A stretch of DNA of 64,000 nt from Salegentibacter sediminis (GCF_002078605.1 NZ_MSJR01000010.1:1-64000); one strand, 5' to 3'; positions 17,086 to 26,499 are shown, numbered from the stretch's first letter. A program made the numbers and translations. Notes: a model not told the origin generated them from the letters alone.

Positions 17086-17295
17086 AATATTCAAATTTAT
17101 CAAGATGAACCGGGAAAAATTGAATTCCGTATTCAATGTGAACATCCGTTGGCGGAATATTCAAAAGAGAAATTCATAAAAACTCTACATGAGTATTTTT
17201 AAAATTTTGTTTTCTCAGAACATAATTTCATTCCTGTTGAGAAAAATAGAAAATATAAGAAGGTTCATAATATTGAAATCTTAATTTATAGCTGA
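17086..17295 (+). pseudogene. Remnant of an adenylate-forming (CapK/PaaK-like) enzyme C-terminus
   Basis: Between two real genes one frame reads IYQDEPGKIEFRIQCEHPLA and EKFIKTLHEYF, stops at TAA (17200-17202), and continues in the same frame as NFVFSEHNFIPVEKNRKYKKV to TGA at 17293-17295. The sequence has protein-like character on both sides of the in-frame stop. The ending resembles the last domain of phenylacetate-CoA-ligase/CapK proteins that occur in capsule loci. The family guess is from memory. No start or N-terminal part survives. Confidence 0.5.
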
Positions 17296-18642
17296 ATGCC
17301 CCTCATAAAATCCATTAGTTTTTGGTACCTTTTATTCTCTGTATTATTATATTCTTTATTCTTAGGATTAGGAGGAGGGGGAAATTGGGAGCTTAGTTTT
17401 TTACACCTTTTATCAGTTGTTACTTACTTTTTGGTTATACATGCCCAGACAGGAATGACTCATACTTTCTACAATTCCAAAAATTTGGGATGGACAATTC
17501 TGGCGTACACATTAATATTTATTTTCCTTTACAATTTTATTTCTTACTCTTTCAGTAATAATTATTTTGTCTTCAGCACAGCTGATGCACTTTTTTATCA
17601 CAAAGAGTCAATAAAAATAAATTCTGGCTCTTTTATTAATGGGATTTCTAATTTTCTTAATGATTGGACTTTTGAAGATTTAGGTGCAGTATTGGTTATA
17701 AGTTCTGTATATAAAATTTTTGAATCAAACCTTTTACTAAACTTATTTTATTTGGTATTGACGGTTTTTTCTGGTATTGGTATCTTTAAAATCGGACGTT
17801 ACCTTCTGGATCATAAATCTGCCTATTTGGCTGCCTTAACGTTTAGTATTTCATCCTATTTTATTTGGTTTAATTCCTCTGGATTAAAAGAAAGTATTTT
17901 AATTTTCCTTGTAATCTATTCCTTTTTAAATTACTATAATTATCTTTTTCAAAGAAAGATAATTTATATTTTTTATACGTTATTTTTTCTAGCATCAATA
18001 ATGTATTTTCGGCCGGCTATAACAGTTCTAATTATAGCTGCACTCATTACCACATATATTCTACAACAAAGGAAATCACTTTTTAGCAAGATTATAATAA
18101 TAATTTTTATAGGAGGAATGATTTATGGAAGTACCTTTTTAGAAACTCTTTTAAATCGATATCTGTTAGGGGGAATTGATGAGATGATAGAAACTAAAGA
18201 AATCTCTGGAATGGTTAAAGGCGGAATTGGATTTACATATGCCATAAATATTTTAGCCGGAATGATTGGGCCATTACCAACTATTTTACCAAATAAGTCA
18301 GTAATTTTATCTTTTTATGCCCCTGGTCTAATATATAAATCACTCATATCTATTCCCTTTTGGTTTGGAGTTTATAACATTTTTAAAAAAGGTTTATGCC
18401 TCTTTTATCCCATGATTTTCTTTGTTATGTATGAGACCTTCTCTTTAGTATTTATTTTAGAAGGTCTGGAACTTAGAAAATCTCTTCCTCATTTTCCTTT
18501 TATCTATATTATTGCTTTTGCTTTTATAAGCTTTTTTTATCAAGATTTTTTTGACAGAAAAAGAAAATTTTACATTAGCAATTTTATGAATATTCTATTT
18601 GTTGGGATTTTTATTTTACTAATTTTCTGGAATTATAGATAA
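17296..18642 (+). CDS. Polytopic membrane protein, candidate Wzy polysaccharide polymerase
   Basis: 448 residues with about 11-12 predicted membrane segments and a periplasmic-type loop (ALFYHKESIKINSGSFINGI, residues ~100-130) between early helices. There is no sequence signature beyond that. It sits where a Wzx/Wzy locus needs its polymerase, and no other polytopic candidate is present, so Wzy is inferred by position and topology. A GT39-like membrane glycosyltransferase is the main alternative. It is very AT-rich, like its neighbours, and is flanked on both sides by decayed genes. Confidence 0.6.
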   Translation: MPLIKSISFWYLLFSVLLYSLFLGLGGGGNWELSFLHLLSVVTYFLVIHAQTGMTHTFYNSKNLGWTILAYTLIFIFLYNFISYSFSNNYFVFSTADALFYHKESIKINSGSFINGISNFLNDWTFEDLGAVLVISSVYKIFESNLLLNLFYLVLTVFSGIGIFKIGRYLLDHKSAYLAALTFSISSYFIWFNSSGLKESILIFLVIYSFLNYYNYLFQRKIIYIFYTLFFLASIMYFRPAITVLIIAALITTYILQQRKSLFSKIIIIIFIGGMIYGSTFLETLLNRYLLGGIDEMIETKEISGMVKGGIGFTYAINILAGMIGPLPTILPNKSVILSFYAPGLIYKSLISIPFWFGVYNIFKKGLCLFYPMIFFVMYETFSLVFILEGLELRKSLPHFPFIYIIAFAFISFFYQDFFDRKRKFYISNFMNILFVGIFILLIFWNYR

Positions 18643-18648
18643 GTAATT

Positions 18649-19032
18649 ATGAAAATATTAATCTTTTCAAACGGAAATAGTCTTACAGGTTTAGATTCAA
18701 TTATTAAAAATCAAGGTTAATTCTTAATTGATTTAGAAGGAAATATTCAGTTTTATACTATTCAATGAAAAGTATTAAAAGGCTATCTCCTAATGTTATA
18801 AAAGAGGCAATTCCATGGAAACTAATTTTGGCCACAAATGTTGGAGATATAAGAGATCTAAAAAAGAAAGCTTCAAGATGTTAATTGACTAGCTTTATTA
18901 AGGTAGATATTGCTAAAAAAATTTAAAAGGCTCTGAAGTATAAAAAAACAACAGGGAGAGGATATCAGCTGTTGAGAATCTTCTATAATTGCCAAGAGAA
19001 TTATTGATTTATATAATTCCAACTTAAACTAA
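18649..19032 (+). pseudogene. Decayed, internally deleted GT4 glycosyltransferase gene
   Basis: It opens with ATG and MKILIFSNGNSLTGLDSII, a typical GT4 N-terminus, then stops at TAA after 23 codons. Further pieces in shifting frames read LIDLEGNIQFYTI, KVLKG-like words, then KEAIPWKLILATNVGDIRDL (the GT4 C-terminal nucleotide-sugar motif region) and a final RIIDLYNSNLN followed by TAA right before the next start. At 384 bases against ~1.1 kb for an intact gene, it has lost its middle. The order of pieces is exactly that of a GT4 enzyme, so chance is unlikely. Confidence 0.7.
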
Positions 19033-20133
19033 ATGAAAATATTATTTTACTTCGGCCATCCGGCTCAATACCTATTTGCTCGGGCAACTATAAAACGATT
19101 ACTGAGCAACCCAGATTTTGAAATTATTATATTAATAAAAACAAAGGATGTTCTTGAAAATTTATTAAAATCTGACCGGATTCCCTATCAAAATATTTTA
19201 CCCCAGGAAAGAGGTAAGTCAAAATTTCATATTGCCTGGAGTTTGGTTAAGAGGAATTTTAAAATCTTACCTATAATATTAAAGAATCGGCCCGATTTAA
19301 TGATTGGAACAGATGCCTCGATTGCCCAGTTAGGAAGAATGCTTAAAATAGATTGTGTAAGCATTACTGAGGATGATTATGAAGTAATAAAAACTCTTGG
19401 GGATTTAACCTATCCCTTTACTCATAATATACTTTGTCCTGAGGTATGTGATGTTGGTAAATGGAATGATAAGAAGATAGGATATAAAGGGTATATGAAA
19501 TTAGGTTATCTTCATCCAAACGTATTTACTCCCAATAATTCTGTTAAGGATAAATATAATCTACCGGATAATTACGTGATAATACGTCTGGCCAAATTAA
19601 CCGCTCACCATGACTTTGGAATCAAAGGGATTAATCAAAAACTGCTTACTCAAATTATTATCATGGTTGAGGAGAAAGGCCTATCACCATTTATTTCTAC
19701 TGAGGATGTAATTTATGAAGATTTAAGGAAGTTCGAACTTGTTATCGATCCCAGTGATATGCATGACATTCTCTCATTTTCCAAACTATTAATTTGCGAT
19801 AGCCAAAGCATGAGTGTGGAGTCAGCAATGTTAGGAGTCCCATCCATTAGATATAGCGATTTTGCAGGCAGAATATCTGTACTCGAGGAACTTGAAATAA
19901 AATACGGATTGACTTATGGTTTTAAAGTTGGAGATGAGAATTCTATTATAAATAAAATCTCAGAATTACTTGAACTGGAAAATTTAAGTAAAAAATTTCA
20001 GACAAAAAGAAAGAGGATGCTGAACGATAAGATAGATGTTACAGAATTTTTAGAATGGTTTATTTGTAATTATCCCGATAGTCAAAAAATAATTAAAAAT
20101 AAACCTGATTATCAAAATCGATTTATATGTTAA
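19033..20133 (+). CDS. DUF354 (GT-B fold) polysaccharide biosynthesis protein
   Basis: 366 residues. The start MKILFYFGHPAQYLFARATI, the NRPDLMIGTDASIAQLGR block and the C-terminal DSQSMSVESAMLGVPSIR with YSDFAGRISVLEE match DUF354 proteins. These resemble UDP-GlcNAc 2-epimerase/glycosyltransferases and are found in capsule and LPS loci. The exact reaction is not established; an atypical glycosyltransferase is the likely role. It starts directly after the stop of the decayed GT4 frame and overlaps wbpI by 7 bases, so it is coupled to it. Confidence 0.8.
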   Translation: MKILFYFGHPAQYLFARATIKRLLSNPDFEIIILIKTKDVLENLLKSDRIPYQNILPQERGKSKFHIAWSLVKRNFKILPIILKNRPDLMIGTDASIAQLGRMLKIDCVSITEDDYEVIKTLGDLTYPFTHNILCPEVCDVGKWNDKKIGYKGYMKLGYLHPNVFTPNNSVKDKYNLPDNYVIIRLAKLTAHHDFGIKGINQKLLTQIIIMVEEKGLSPFISTEDVIYEDLRKFELVIDPSDMHDILSFSKLLICDSQSMSVESAMLGVPSIRYSDFAGRISVLEELEIKYGLTYGFKVGDENSIINKISELLELENLSKKFQTKRKRMLNDKIDVTEFLEWFICNYPDSQKIIKNKPDYQNRFIC

Positions 20134-21275
20134 AACTTCTCACTATAGTTGGTGCCCGTCCTCAAATTATTAAGGCGGCGGCATTAAGCAGAACCATAAA
20201 AAAGAACTTTAGCTCAGAGATTGAAGAGATCATTGTACATACTGGTCAGCATTATGATGAAAATATGTCCCAAATTTTCTTTGATGAGTTGCAAATTCCA
20301 AAACCCAATTATAATTTAAATGTGGGTTCAGGATCCCATGGGAAGCAAACTGCTGCAATGATAGAGGGTATTGAAGAAATTTTAATTTCTGAAGAACCTA
20401 ACTATATAGTTTTGTATGGAGATACTAATTCTACTTTGGCTGGAGCAATTGCAGCTTCTAAGATCCATATTCCAATCGTGCATATCGAAGCCGGTTTGAG
20501 GTCATTTAATAAAAGTATGCCGGAAGAAATTAACAGGATTATGTGTGATCATTCTTCAACTTTCCTATTCACACCTACACTTACAGGGTACAAAAATTTA
20601 TTAAATGAGGGTTTCGAAGAGAATAACGGTTCATTTAATATTGACAACCCTGGAATATTCCACTGCGGTGATGTAATGTATGACAATTCTTTATTTTTTT
20701 CTGATATATCAGATAGTAAGTCCTCAATTCAATTCTCTTTAGATCTAAAGGATAAATCTTATATACTCACTACTATTCATCGAAATAATAATACGGACGA
20801 TCCAGTGAGATTAAGTAATATATTTCAAGGCTTAATAGAAATAATAGAAACCTCCAAATTGCAGGTTGTGCTACCCCTTCATCCAAGAACAAAAAATAAA
20901 TTACAACAATTACCAGAAGAACTTCAACAAAGAATTAAAAATAATAAGAAGTTAAGGATAATTGATCCAGTTTCTTTTCTGGATATGATCCAATTAGAAA
21001 AGAATGCAGAATTAATTATTACTGATTCTGGAGGCGTTCAAAAAGAGGCATATTTTTTCCAAAAGCCTTGTTTAATATTGCGTAATGAAACCGAATGGGT
21101 TGAAATTATCAAAGAAGGTTCGGGGGTATTAGTAAATGCAAATCACGATAAAATTATCGACTCCTTTAAAAAAATGTATAAATCAAAAAAGTCATTTCCT
21201 CCGATTTTTGGGGATGGAAATTCAGCAAACTTTATTTGTGAAAAACTTATCGAAAATTTGATTAGTTCTTCCTGA
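20127..21275 (+). CDS. wbpI: UDP-2,3-diacetamido-2,3-dideoxyglucuronate 2-epimerase (WbpI type)
   Basis: 382 residues of the non-hydrolysing UDP-GlcNAc 2-epimerase family. Seen: TIVGARPQIIKAAALSRTI, VHTGQHYDENMSQIFFDEL, YGDTNSTLAGAIAA, HIEAGLRSFNKSMPEEINR and TDSGGVQKEAYFF. The family includes WecB (UDP-GlcNAc) and WbpI (UDP-GlcNAc3NAcA). The choice of WbpI rests on the wbpA/D/E/B block in the same operon plus local similarity I recall (FFDELQIPKPNYNLNVGSGS). It would give UDP-ManNAc3NAcA. It lies 6 kb from its partner genes, separated by the AT-rich assembly genes. Confidence 0.85.
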   Translation: MLKLLTIVGARPQIIKAAALSRTIKKNFSSEIEEIIVHTGQHYDENMSQIFFDELQIPKPNYNLNVGSGSHGKQTAAMIEGIEEILISEEPNYIVLYGDTNSTLAGAIAASKIHIPIVHIEAGLRSFNKSMPEEINRIMCDHSSTFLFTPTLTGYKNLLNEGFEENNGSFNIDNPGIFHCGDVMYDNSLFFSDISDSKSSIQFSLDLKDKSYILTTIHRNNNTDDPVRLSNIFQGLIEIIETSKLQVVLPLHPRTKNKLQQLPEELQQRIKNNKKLRIIDPVSFLDMIQLEKNAELIITDSGGVQKEAYFFQKPCLILRNETEWVEIIKEGSGVLVNANHDKIIDSFKKMYKSKKSFPPIFGDGNSANFICEKLIENLISSS

Positions 21276-21375
21276 ATTTCCACTCATCGTACTATCAAAA
21301 TATTAGCCACCGCCCACTCCCTACAGTGGGTAATCATAATTCTCTTCTACTCCCAACCTACAAACAAAAACAATT

Positions 21376-22443
21376 ATGGTTATAACTGACTTCCTACATG
21401 ACCAAAATTTAAACAAAGAAGATTTTATCAAAGTAAAAATCGGCACAACAGCTTATAAAAAAGTTGTAGCAGATTCCGTAGATGTGGAAGCGTGCCAGGT
21501 AACTTCCAGTTTATGCCATACTTCAATATTAGGATTGGAAGAAGGTTTAGAAAAGATAATAAACCTGGAACGTCTAAATGATATCAGATATTTAAATAAA
21601 TTTCTGGAGGCAATCAATTCCCGATTATCTAATGGCGGGGAATTTATAGGGAGGTTTGAAGAATACAATTCGCGAAAGCGTAGAATTATTCATCCCCAAA
21701 AAAAACCTTTTAACTATGTAGTTCATTCCGGTGATATACTTTTAAACCGGGTAACACCAAAATTTCCTGTTGCAAAGAAGATATATTTCGGAATTACCAA
21801 AGGCAAAGACAGGGTTTTATCAAAGGCGGAGGCTTTTGGTCGGCTTTATTCGTGTGGCTTTGAAATTACTGAGGAACATGATATAGAAGAAGAAACCTAT
21901 TTTACTGCGCGTAAAATAAAAGAACCGGTTTTTGATAAATATCCCAGTTACGGGCCATTGATAAAATTGAGACGAGTAGGCAAAGATGGAAAACTTATTA
22001 AAGTATATAAGTTAAGAACCATGCATCCATATTCGGAATATTTACAGGATTATATTTTTCAAAAGAATGAGCTGCAGGAAGGTGGGAAGTTTAAGGATGA
22101 TTTTCGAATTTCCAAAGAAGGTAAGCTCTTCAGGAAGTTTTGGCTAGATGAAATACCCATGTTCATCAATCTTTTTAAAGGTGAGATGAAACTAATAGGA
22201 GTTAGGCCATTAAGTCAGCAATACTTTAATTTATACACTAAAGAGTTGCAAGAAAAAAGGACAAAAACCAAACCGGGTCTTTTACCACCTTTTTATGCTG
22301 ATATGCCTAAAACAATTGAAGAGATTATCAATTCAGAACTGAAATATCTTGAAGCCTATGAAAGAGCACCTATAAAAACAGACGCTAAGTATCTGTGGAT
22401 GGCGATAAGGAATATAGTTTTTAAGGGCGAGAGGAGTAAATAA
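21376..22443 (+). CDS. Initiating sugar-1-phosphate transferase with unusual N-terminal domain
   Basis: 355 residues. The C-terminal ~150 residues are the bacterial sugar transferase domain (PF02397 type): KLRTMHPYSEYLQDY near residue 213, GKLFRKFWLDEIPMFINLFKG, MKLIGVRPLS and KPGLLPPFYADMPKT. This moves a sugar phosphate from UDP-sugar to undecaprenyl phosphate, starting the repeat unit. Instead of the usual N-terminal four-helix membrane domain, residues 1-200 are soluble-looking. They include GGEFIGRFEEYNSRKRRI and SKAEAFGRLYSCGFEI, words like those of SAM-methyltransferase-related proteins. Membrane contact may rest on one re-entrant segment near residues 118-140. A 100-base gap separates it from wbpI. 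Confidence 0.85.
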   Translation: MVITDFLHDQNLNKEDFIKVKIGTTAYKKVVADSVDVEACQVTSSLCHTSILGLEEGLEKIINLERLNDIRYLNKFLEAINSRLSNGGEFIGRFEEYNSRKRRIIHPQKKPFNYVVHSGDILLNRVTPKFPVAKKIYFGITKGKDRVLSKAEAFGRLYSCGFEITEEHDIEEETYFTARKIKEPVFDKYPSYGPLIKLRRVGKDGKLIKVYKLRTMHPYSEYLQDYIFQKNELQEGGKFKDDFRISKEGKLFRKFWLDEIPMFINLFKGEMKLIGVRPLSQQYFNLYTKELQEKRTKTKPGLLPPFYADMPKTIEEIINSELKYLEAYERAPIKTDAKYLWMAIRNIVFKGERSK

Positions 22444-22578
22444 GTTTTGGTTGTGCCCCGATAGCTATCGGGACGGGATGACGGAACAAAAAAACTACCA
22501 ACTAAAGTCTAAAGACTACTGACTAATATTAAGGAATAATTAACATAAATCAATATATTCGCACAAATTTTGAAAATA
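22444..22578. promoter_or_regulatory. Short intergenic region with a possible wza promoter
   Basis: Contains a CCCGATAGCTATCGGG palindrome (22456 region), a GTCTAAAGACTA word run (22500-22530) and TATATTCG (22554-22561), one mismatch from the -7 consensus, before wza. Confidence 0.4.
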
Positions 22579-23376
22579 ATGAAATTCCCCAAATCATTTA
22601 AGATTCCGGCCTTAGGGCTTTTTGCTTTCATACTGGCTACTTCCTGTGTTTCGAGGCAGGAGGTGGTGTACTTCCAGGGACTGGAAGAAGCGCAGGCCAG
22701 GATGGATAATCAGCAACAGAAAAGCTTACGCATAAAACCCAATGACCTGCTTACCATAAGTGTTGCCGCAGCCCAGCAACAGGCTGCGTTGCCTTTTAAC
22801 CTGCCGGTGATAGGCGTGCCACAAGGTGGGATGGATATGGGAATGACGGTTGGTGGTCGCCAGCAGTTGCAGACCTACCTGGTGGAAGAAGCCGGGACTA
22901 TTGATTTTCCTGTATTAGGAAAGGTGAATGCAGCAGGATTATCCCAGGAACAACTTGCCGCAAAACTCAAGGAGCAGATAAGGGAGTATGTGCAGGATCC
23001 TATCGTGAACGTGCGGGTGGTAAATTTCCAGGTAAGCGTATTGGGAGAAGTGAACCAACCCGGAACCTTCGAGGTGCAGGATGATTATTTTTCGCTACCC
23101 CAGGCCCTTGGAATGGCGGGAGATTTAAGTATTTACGGCAGGCGCGATAATGTGCTGGTAGTACGCGAAGAAGGCGGGACAAAAACCCATGCTTACCTCG
23201 ACCTCACCGATGCCGATGCGATCAACTCGCCATATTATTATTTACAACAAAACGATGTGGTATATGTGGAGCCAAACAAGGCGCAGCGACAAAGCGCCAG
23301 TTATAACCGTAATGCCTCGGTGTATATCTCCATCGCTTCCGTATTAGTTTCAGTAGCAGTACTTCTAACAAGATAA
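22579..23376 (+). CDS. wza: Wza-type polysaccharide export lipoprotein
   Basis: 265 residues, outer-membrane/periplasmic export channel component. A lipobox is visible (FILATSCVSRQ), followed by the poly-export domain (LRIKPNDLLTISVAAAQQQ) and SLBB-type beta-grasp (VSVLGEVNQPGTFEVQDDYF). A C-terminal hydrophobic helix (VYISIASVLVSVAVLL) is typical of the Bacteroidota form, which ends in a transmembrane segment. I chose the ATG at 22579; the frame also opens at TTG 22570. It starts a wza-wzc pair 6 bases apart. GC content returns here to the genome-like level. Confidence 0.9.
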   Translation: MKFPKSFKIPALGLFAFILATSCVSRQEVVYFQGLEEAQARMDNQQQKSLRIKPNDLLTISVAAAQQQAALPFNLPVIGVPQGGMDMGMTVGGRQQLQTYLVEEAGTIDFPVLGKVNAAGLSQEQLAAKLKEQIREYVQDPIVNVRVVNFQVSVLGEVNQPGTFEVQDDYFSLPQALGMAGDLSIYGRRDNVLVVREEGGTKTHAYLDLTDADAINSPYYYLQQNDVVYVEPNKAQRQSASYNRNASVYISIASVLVSVAVLLTR

Positions 23377-23382
23377 TCTACA

Positions 23383-25791
23383 ATGTCTCAACAACAATCT
23401 ACTTATAACCCCCCCCAGGAAGGAGAAATCAATTTAAGGGAAGAACTGGACAAGTACCTTCGGTACTGGCCCTGGTTCGTAATAGGCGTGGTGATAGCCC
23501 TGCTTTTCGCCTTTGTTTATTTAAAATATAGCACTCCTGAATATAGTACCACTGCCAGCATCATTATTAAAGATGAAGAGGGTAAAAACGCCGGTTCAGA
23601 AATGGCCGCTTTCGCCGATCTCGGTTTGCTTGGTGGGATGGGTGCCAGCAGCATCGAGAATGAGATCGGGATACTGAATTCAAAGCGTCTAATGAGCAAC
23701 GTGGTAAAGGCTTTGAATTTGAATGTGACCTATTTCGAGGAAGGCCCGGTGAAAGCGGTGGAGCTCTATGAGAGGAGTCCGCTGCAGGTGCAGGTGCTGA
23801 AGATGGATGAACGGGAATTGCGCAGAACTATTCAGAATGAAGCCGGAAATAGTTTCAGAATAAAACTTCAGGAAAACGGAAAGCTGGAGGTGATCAACAC
23901 CGAAACCGAAGAAGTGATGCAGGCAGAAATAGGAAAACCTTTCAGCCTTGACTTCGCGGAAGTGGTGCTTGTAGATAATATAGACAGCGATCCCCTGGAC
24001 CTGGCGGAAACTGAAGCTGTATTGGTAAAGTTCAGTCCGGTAGAAAGCGTGGTGCAGAAATACCGTGGCGCGGTGCAGGTGAATTTAACCGACAAGAATT
24101 CGAGTTTACTGGAGCTTAGTCTGCAGGATCCTGTGAAGGCCAAGGCCCAGGATATCCTGGACCAGCTGGTTTTGGAATACAACCGGGAGGCTATAGAGGA
24201 CAAGAACCTGGTAGCGCGAAACACCGCTTCTTTTATTGATGAGCGGCTTGCAATCATCAACGAGGAACTGGATTCGGTGGAAGTAGGCAAAGAAGAGTTC
24301 AAAGAGACCAATCAGCTTACCGATATCCAGGCCGAATCGGAAATGTTTATCGAGACGGCCAGCGAATATAAAAAGCGCAACCAGGAGGTAGGCACCCAAA
24401 TGGAGCTCGCCAATGCGATGATCGACTTTTTAAAAGCTTCAAGTGAGAGCGACCTGCTTCCCGCTAATCTCGGGCTACAAGGTGAAGGGGTGAATCAGCA
24501 GATAGAAGAATTCAATAATCTGGTACTTGAACGCAACCGTATCTTAAGTGGCTCTACCGAGCGCAACCCTGTAGTTGTAAGACTTAATTCCCAGATCAAC
24601 CAGATAAAAGGAAATATTTTACAAAGCCTGGAGCGGATGCGTTCTAATCTGCAAATAGCCCAGGCAGACCTGCAGCGACAAGGGGCAGCAATAGGTTCCC
24701 AGATCTCGGCGGTTCCGGCCAAGGAAAGACAATACCGGGGAATAGAACGCCAACAGAATATCAAGGAGGCGCTTTATCTTTTCCTATTGGAGAAGAGGGA
24801 GGAAAACTCCCTGAGCCTTGCAGTAACCGCCCCAAAGGCGAAGATTGTAGACCGGGCTTACAGCGGAAATGAACCTGTGTCGCCTAAATCGAAGATCGTA
24901 CTACTGGCAGCATTGATCCTGGGCTTGCTGGTTCCGTTTTTGTTTATTTATATCAGGAACCTGTTGAATAATAAGATTACGGATAGAACGGATATAGAAA
25001 ATGCATCTAAGGATATACCTATTGTAGGTGAGATTCCAAGAATTGCAAAGAAGGAGAGCGACCTTATTACCGTTAATGATCGTTCGGTACTTTCAGAATC
25101 CTTTAGGATCATGGTAACTAATCTGCAATATTTATTAGTGAATTCCTTGGACAGGGAAAAGGGTGTAAAATTATTTGTAACCTCTACGGTTAAAGGTGAA
25201 GGAAAAACCTTTATCGCTTTCAACCTGGGAATAACCTTTGCCAATATGAAGAAAAAGGTGATTATTGTTGGTGCTGACTTACGTAACCCGCAGCTTCAAC
25301 GATACGAAACCAATGCGCGAAATTATACAGGGGTTAGTGATTACCTGTATGATCCCCAGATTAATCTTGAGGATATAATAAGCAAGTCAGAATCTCATCC
25401 AAAAATGGATATTCTGGCATCGGGAAGTATTCCTCCAAATCCGTCAGAATTGCTTCGAAGTGAAAGAATGCTAAAGTTATTAAATGAGCTTCAGGCGATG
25501 TATGATTATGTGATTGTGGATACAGCCCCTTCAATGCTGGTAGCTGATACTTTTCTGATAAATAAATTTGCCGATTTAACACTTTATGTAACCCGTGCCG
25601 GATATACTGAAAAGAAGCTGCTTGGATTTGCAACAGATGCCAAGAAAGAAGGGAAGTTACACCATGTGAGTTTTGTATTAAACGATGTGGAAATGGCAAA
25701 TTTCGGTTATGGAAACAAATACGGCTATGTCTACGGAGAGGAAAAGAAATCTTTTTTAAAGCGACTTAAAGATAAGGCTGCGATATTTTAA
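23383..25791 (+). CDS. wzc: Wzc-type chain-length determinant and tyrosine autokinase
   Basis: 802-residue inner-membrane protein. Residues ~18-110 are a Wzz domain with the first membrane helix (WPWFVIGVVIALLFAFVYL). A long periplasmic coiled region follows to ~500, then a second helix (VLLAALILGLLVPFLFIYI, ~503-525) and a cytoplasmic BY-kinase domain. Walker A is STVKGEGKTFIAF (~599-611), Walker A' IIVGADLRNPQL (~627), Walker B YVIVDTAPSM (~707). The tail carries a Tyr cluster (YGNKYGYVYGEE), the usual autophosphorylation site. It controls polymer length and export with Wza. The pair closes the main capsule operon. Confidence 0.93.
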   Translation: MSQQQSTYNPPQEGEINLREELDKYLRYWPWFVIGVVIALLFAFVYLKYSTPEYSTTASIIIKDEEGKNAGSEMAAFADLGLLGGMGASSIENEIGILNSKRLMSNVVKALNLNVTYFEEGPVKAVELYERSPLQVQVLKMDERELRRTIQNEAGNSFRIKLQENGKLEVINTETEEVMQAEIGKPFSLDFAEVVLVDNIDSDPLDLAETEAVLVKFSPVESVVQKYRGAVQVNLTDKNSSLLELSLQDPVKAKAQDILDQLVLEYNREAIEDKNLVARNTASFIDERLAIINEELDSVEVGKEEFKETNQLTDIQAESEMFIETASEYKKRNQEVGTQMELANAMIDFLKASSESDLLPANLGLQGEGVNQQIEEFNNLVLERNRILSGSTERNPVVVRLNSQINQIKGNILQSLERMRSNLQIAQADLQRQGAAIGSQISAVPAKERQYRGIERQQNIKEALYLFLLEKREENSLSLAVTAPKAKIVDRAYSGNEPVSPKSKIVLLAALILGLLVPFLFIYIRNLLNNKITDRTDIENASKDIPIVGEIPRIAKKESDLITVNDRSVLSESFRIMVTNLQYLLVNSLDREKGVKLFVTSTVKGEGKTFIAFNLGITFANMKKKVIIVGADLRNPQLQRYETNARNYTGVSDYLYDPQINLEDIISKSESHPKMDILASGSIPPNPSELLRSERMLKLLNELQAMYDYVIVDTAPSMLVADTFLINKFADLTLYVTRAGYTEKKLLGFATDAKKEGKLHHVSFVLNDVEMANFGYGNKYGYVYGEEKKSFLKRLKDKAAIF

Positions 25792-25921
25792 TTCAGTTTT
25801 CGGTTGTGAGTTCTCGGTTGTCGGTTATGGGGTCTCAGTTTCACCGGGTTTCTGGTTTGTTGTTTGGTGTTCATGGTTTAATATTCAAGGTTTAAGGTTT
25901 TTGTCTTAATTCTTTAAACGT

Positions 25922-26060
25922 ACGTTGACTTCGAGTTTTTTTATGAAGCGATAGCGGAATAAAAAAAGTATCGAGAAGTCTTGATTAGTACAAACTTCTT
26001 AGCTGTTCTCGATACACCTTTTCTGCGCTAGCGCTTCGAAAAGGCACTCGAACCCAACGG
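25922..26060. repeat. Conserved-arm palindromic element, inverted doublet
   Basis: Monomer 1: ACGTTGACTTCGAG ... AAGCGATAGCGGAAT ... GTATCGAGAAGTC (25922-25980). A TTGATTAGTACAAA spacer separates monomer 2: CTTCTTAGCTGTTCTCGATAC, stem CCTTTTC / GAAAAGG around GCGCTAGCGC, CACTCGAACCCAACGG (25994-26060). Confidence 0.9.
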
Positions 26061-26499
26061 GCGAAGTTATTAAAGAGCGGGAAAGAAGAAGAGTATAAAT
26101 CTTCGTTTCACCCCGTCCCTAAAGGGAGCCGAAGATTTTTAAGATGTAGAAGCTGGAGATATAAATTTTAGAACCTAAAAATCCCTTTACCCTCCTGATG
26201 GTTATCGGGATTTATCGAGAAGTCTTTTTTCAGTTGGCAGTTTTGAGTTTTCAGTTCTCGGATTAATTAATGTGGGTATTGCAGTTCCAGACTGAGTCTT
26301 TTTTCCGGCTGGCGGGAAGTAGAAAGGGAGGGATGAAGTCGTTTTTCAGCACGTCATCGCGAGGAAAGTATAGACCGGAGGGAGATACTTGAAGCGTGGA
26401 TCCTTTGTTACCAATCTTTGAAGCTAAAATAAAAGATTGCCTCAGTTTCCTTATCGGGATCCTTCGCAATGACGAAACTTTCAATGTTCAAGGTTCAAA

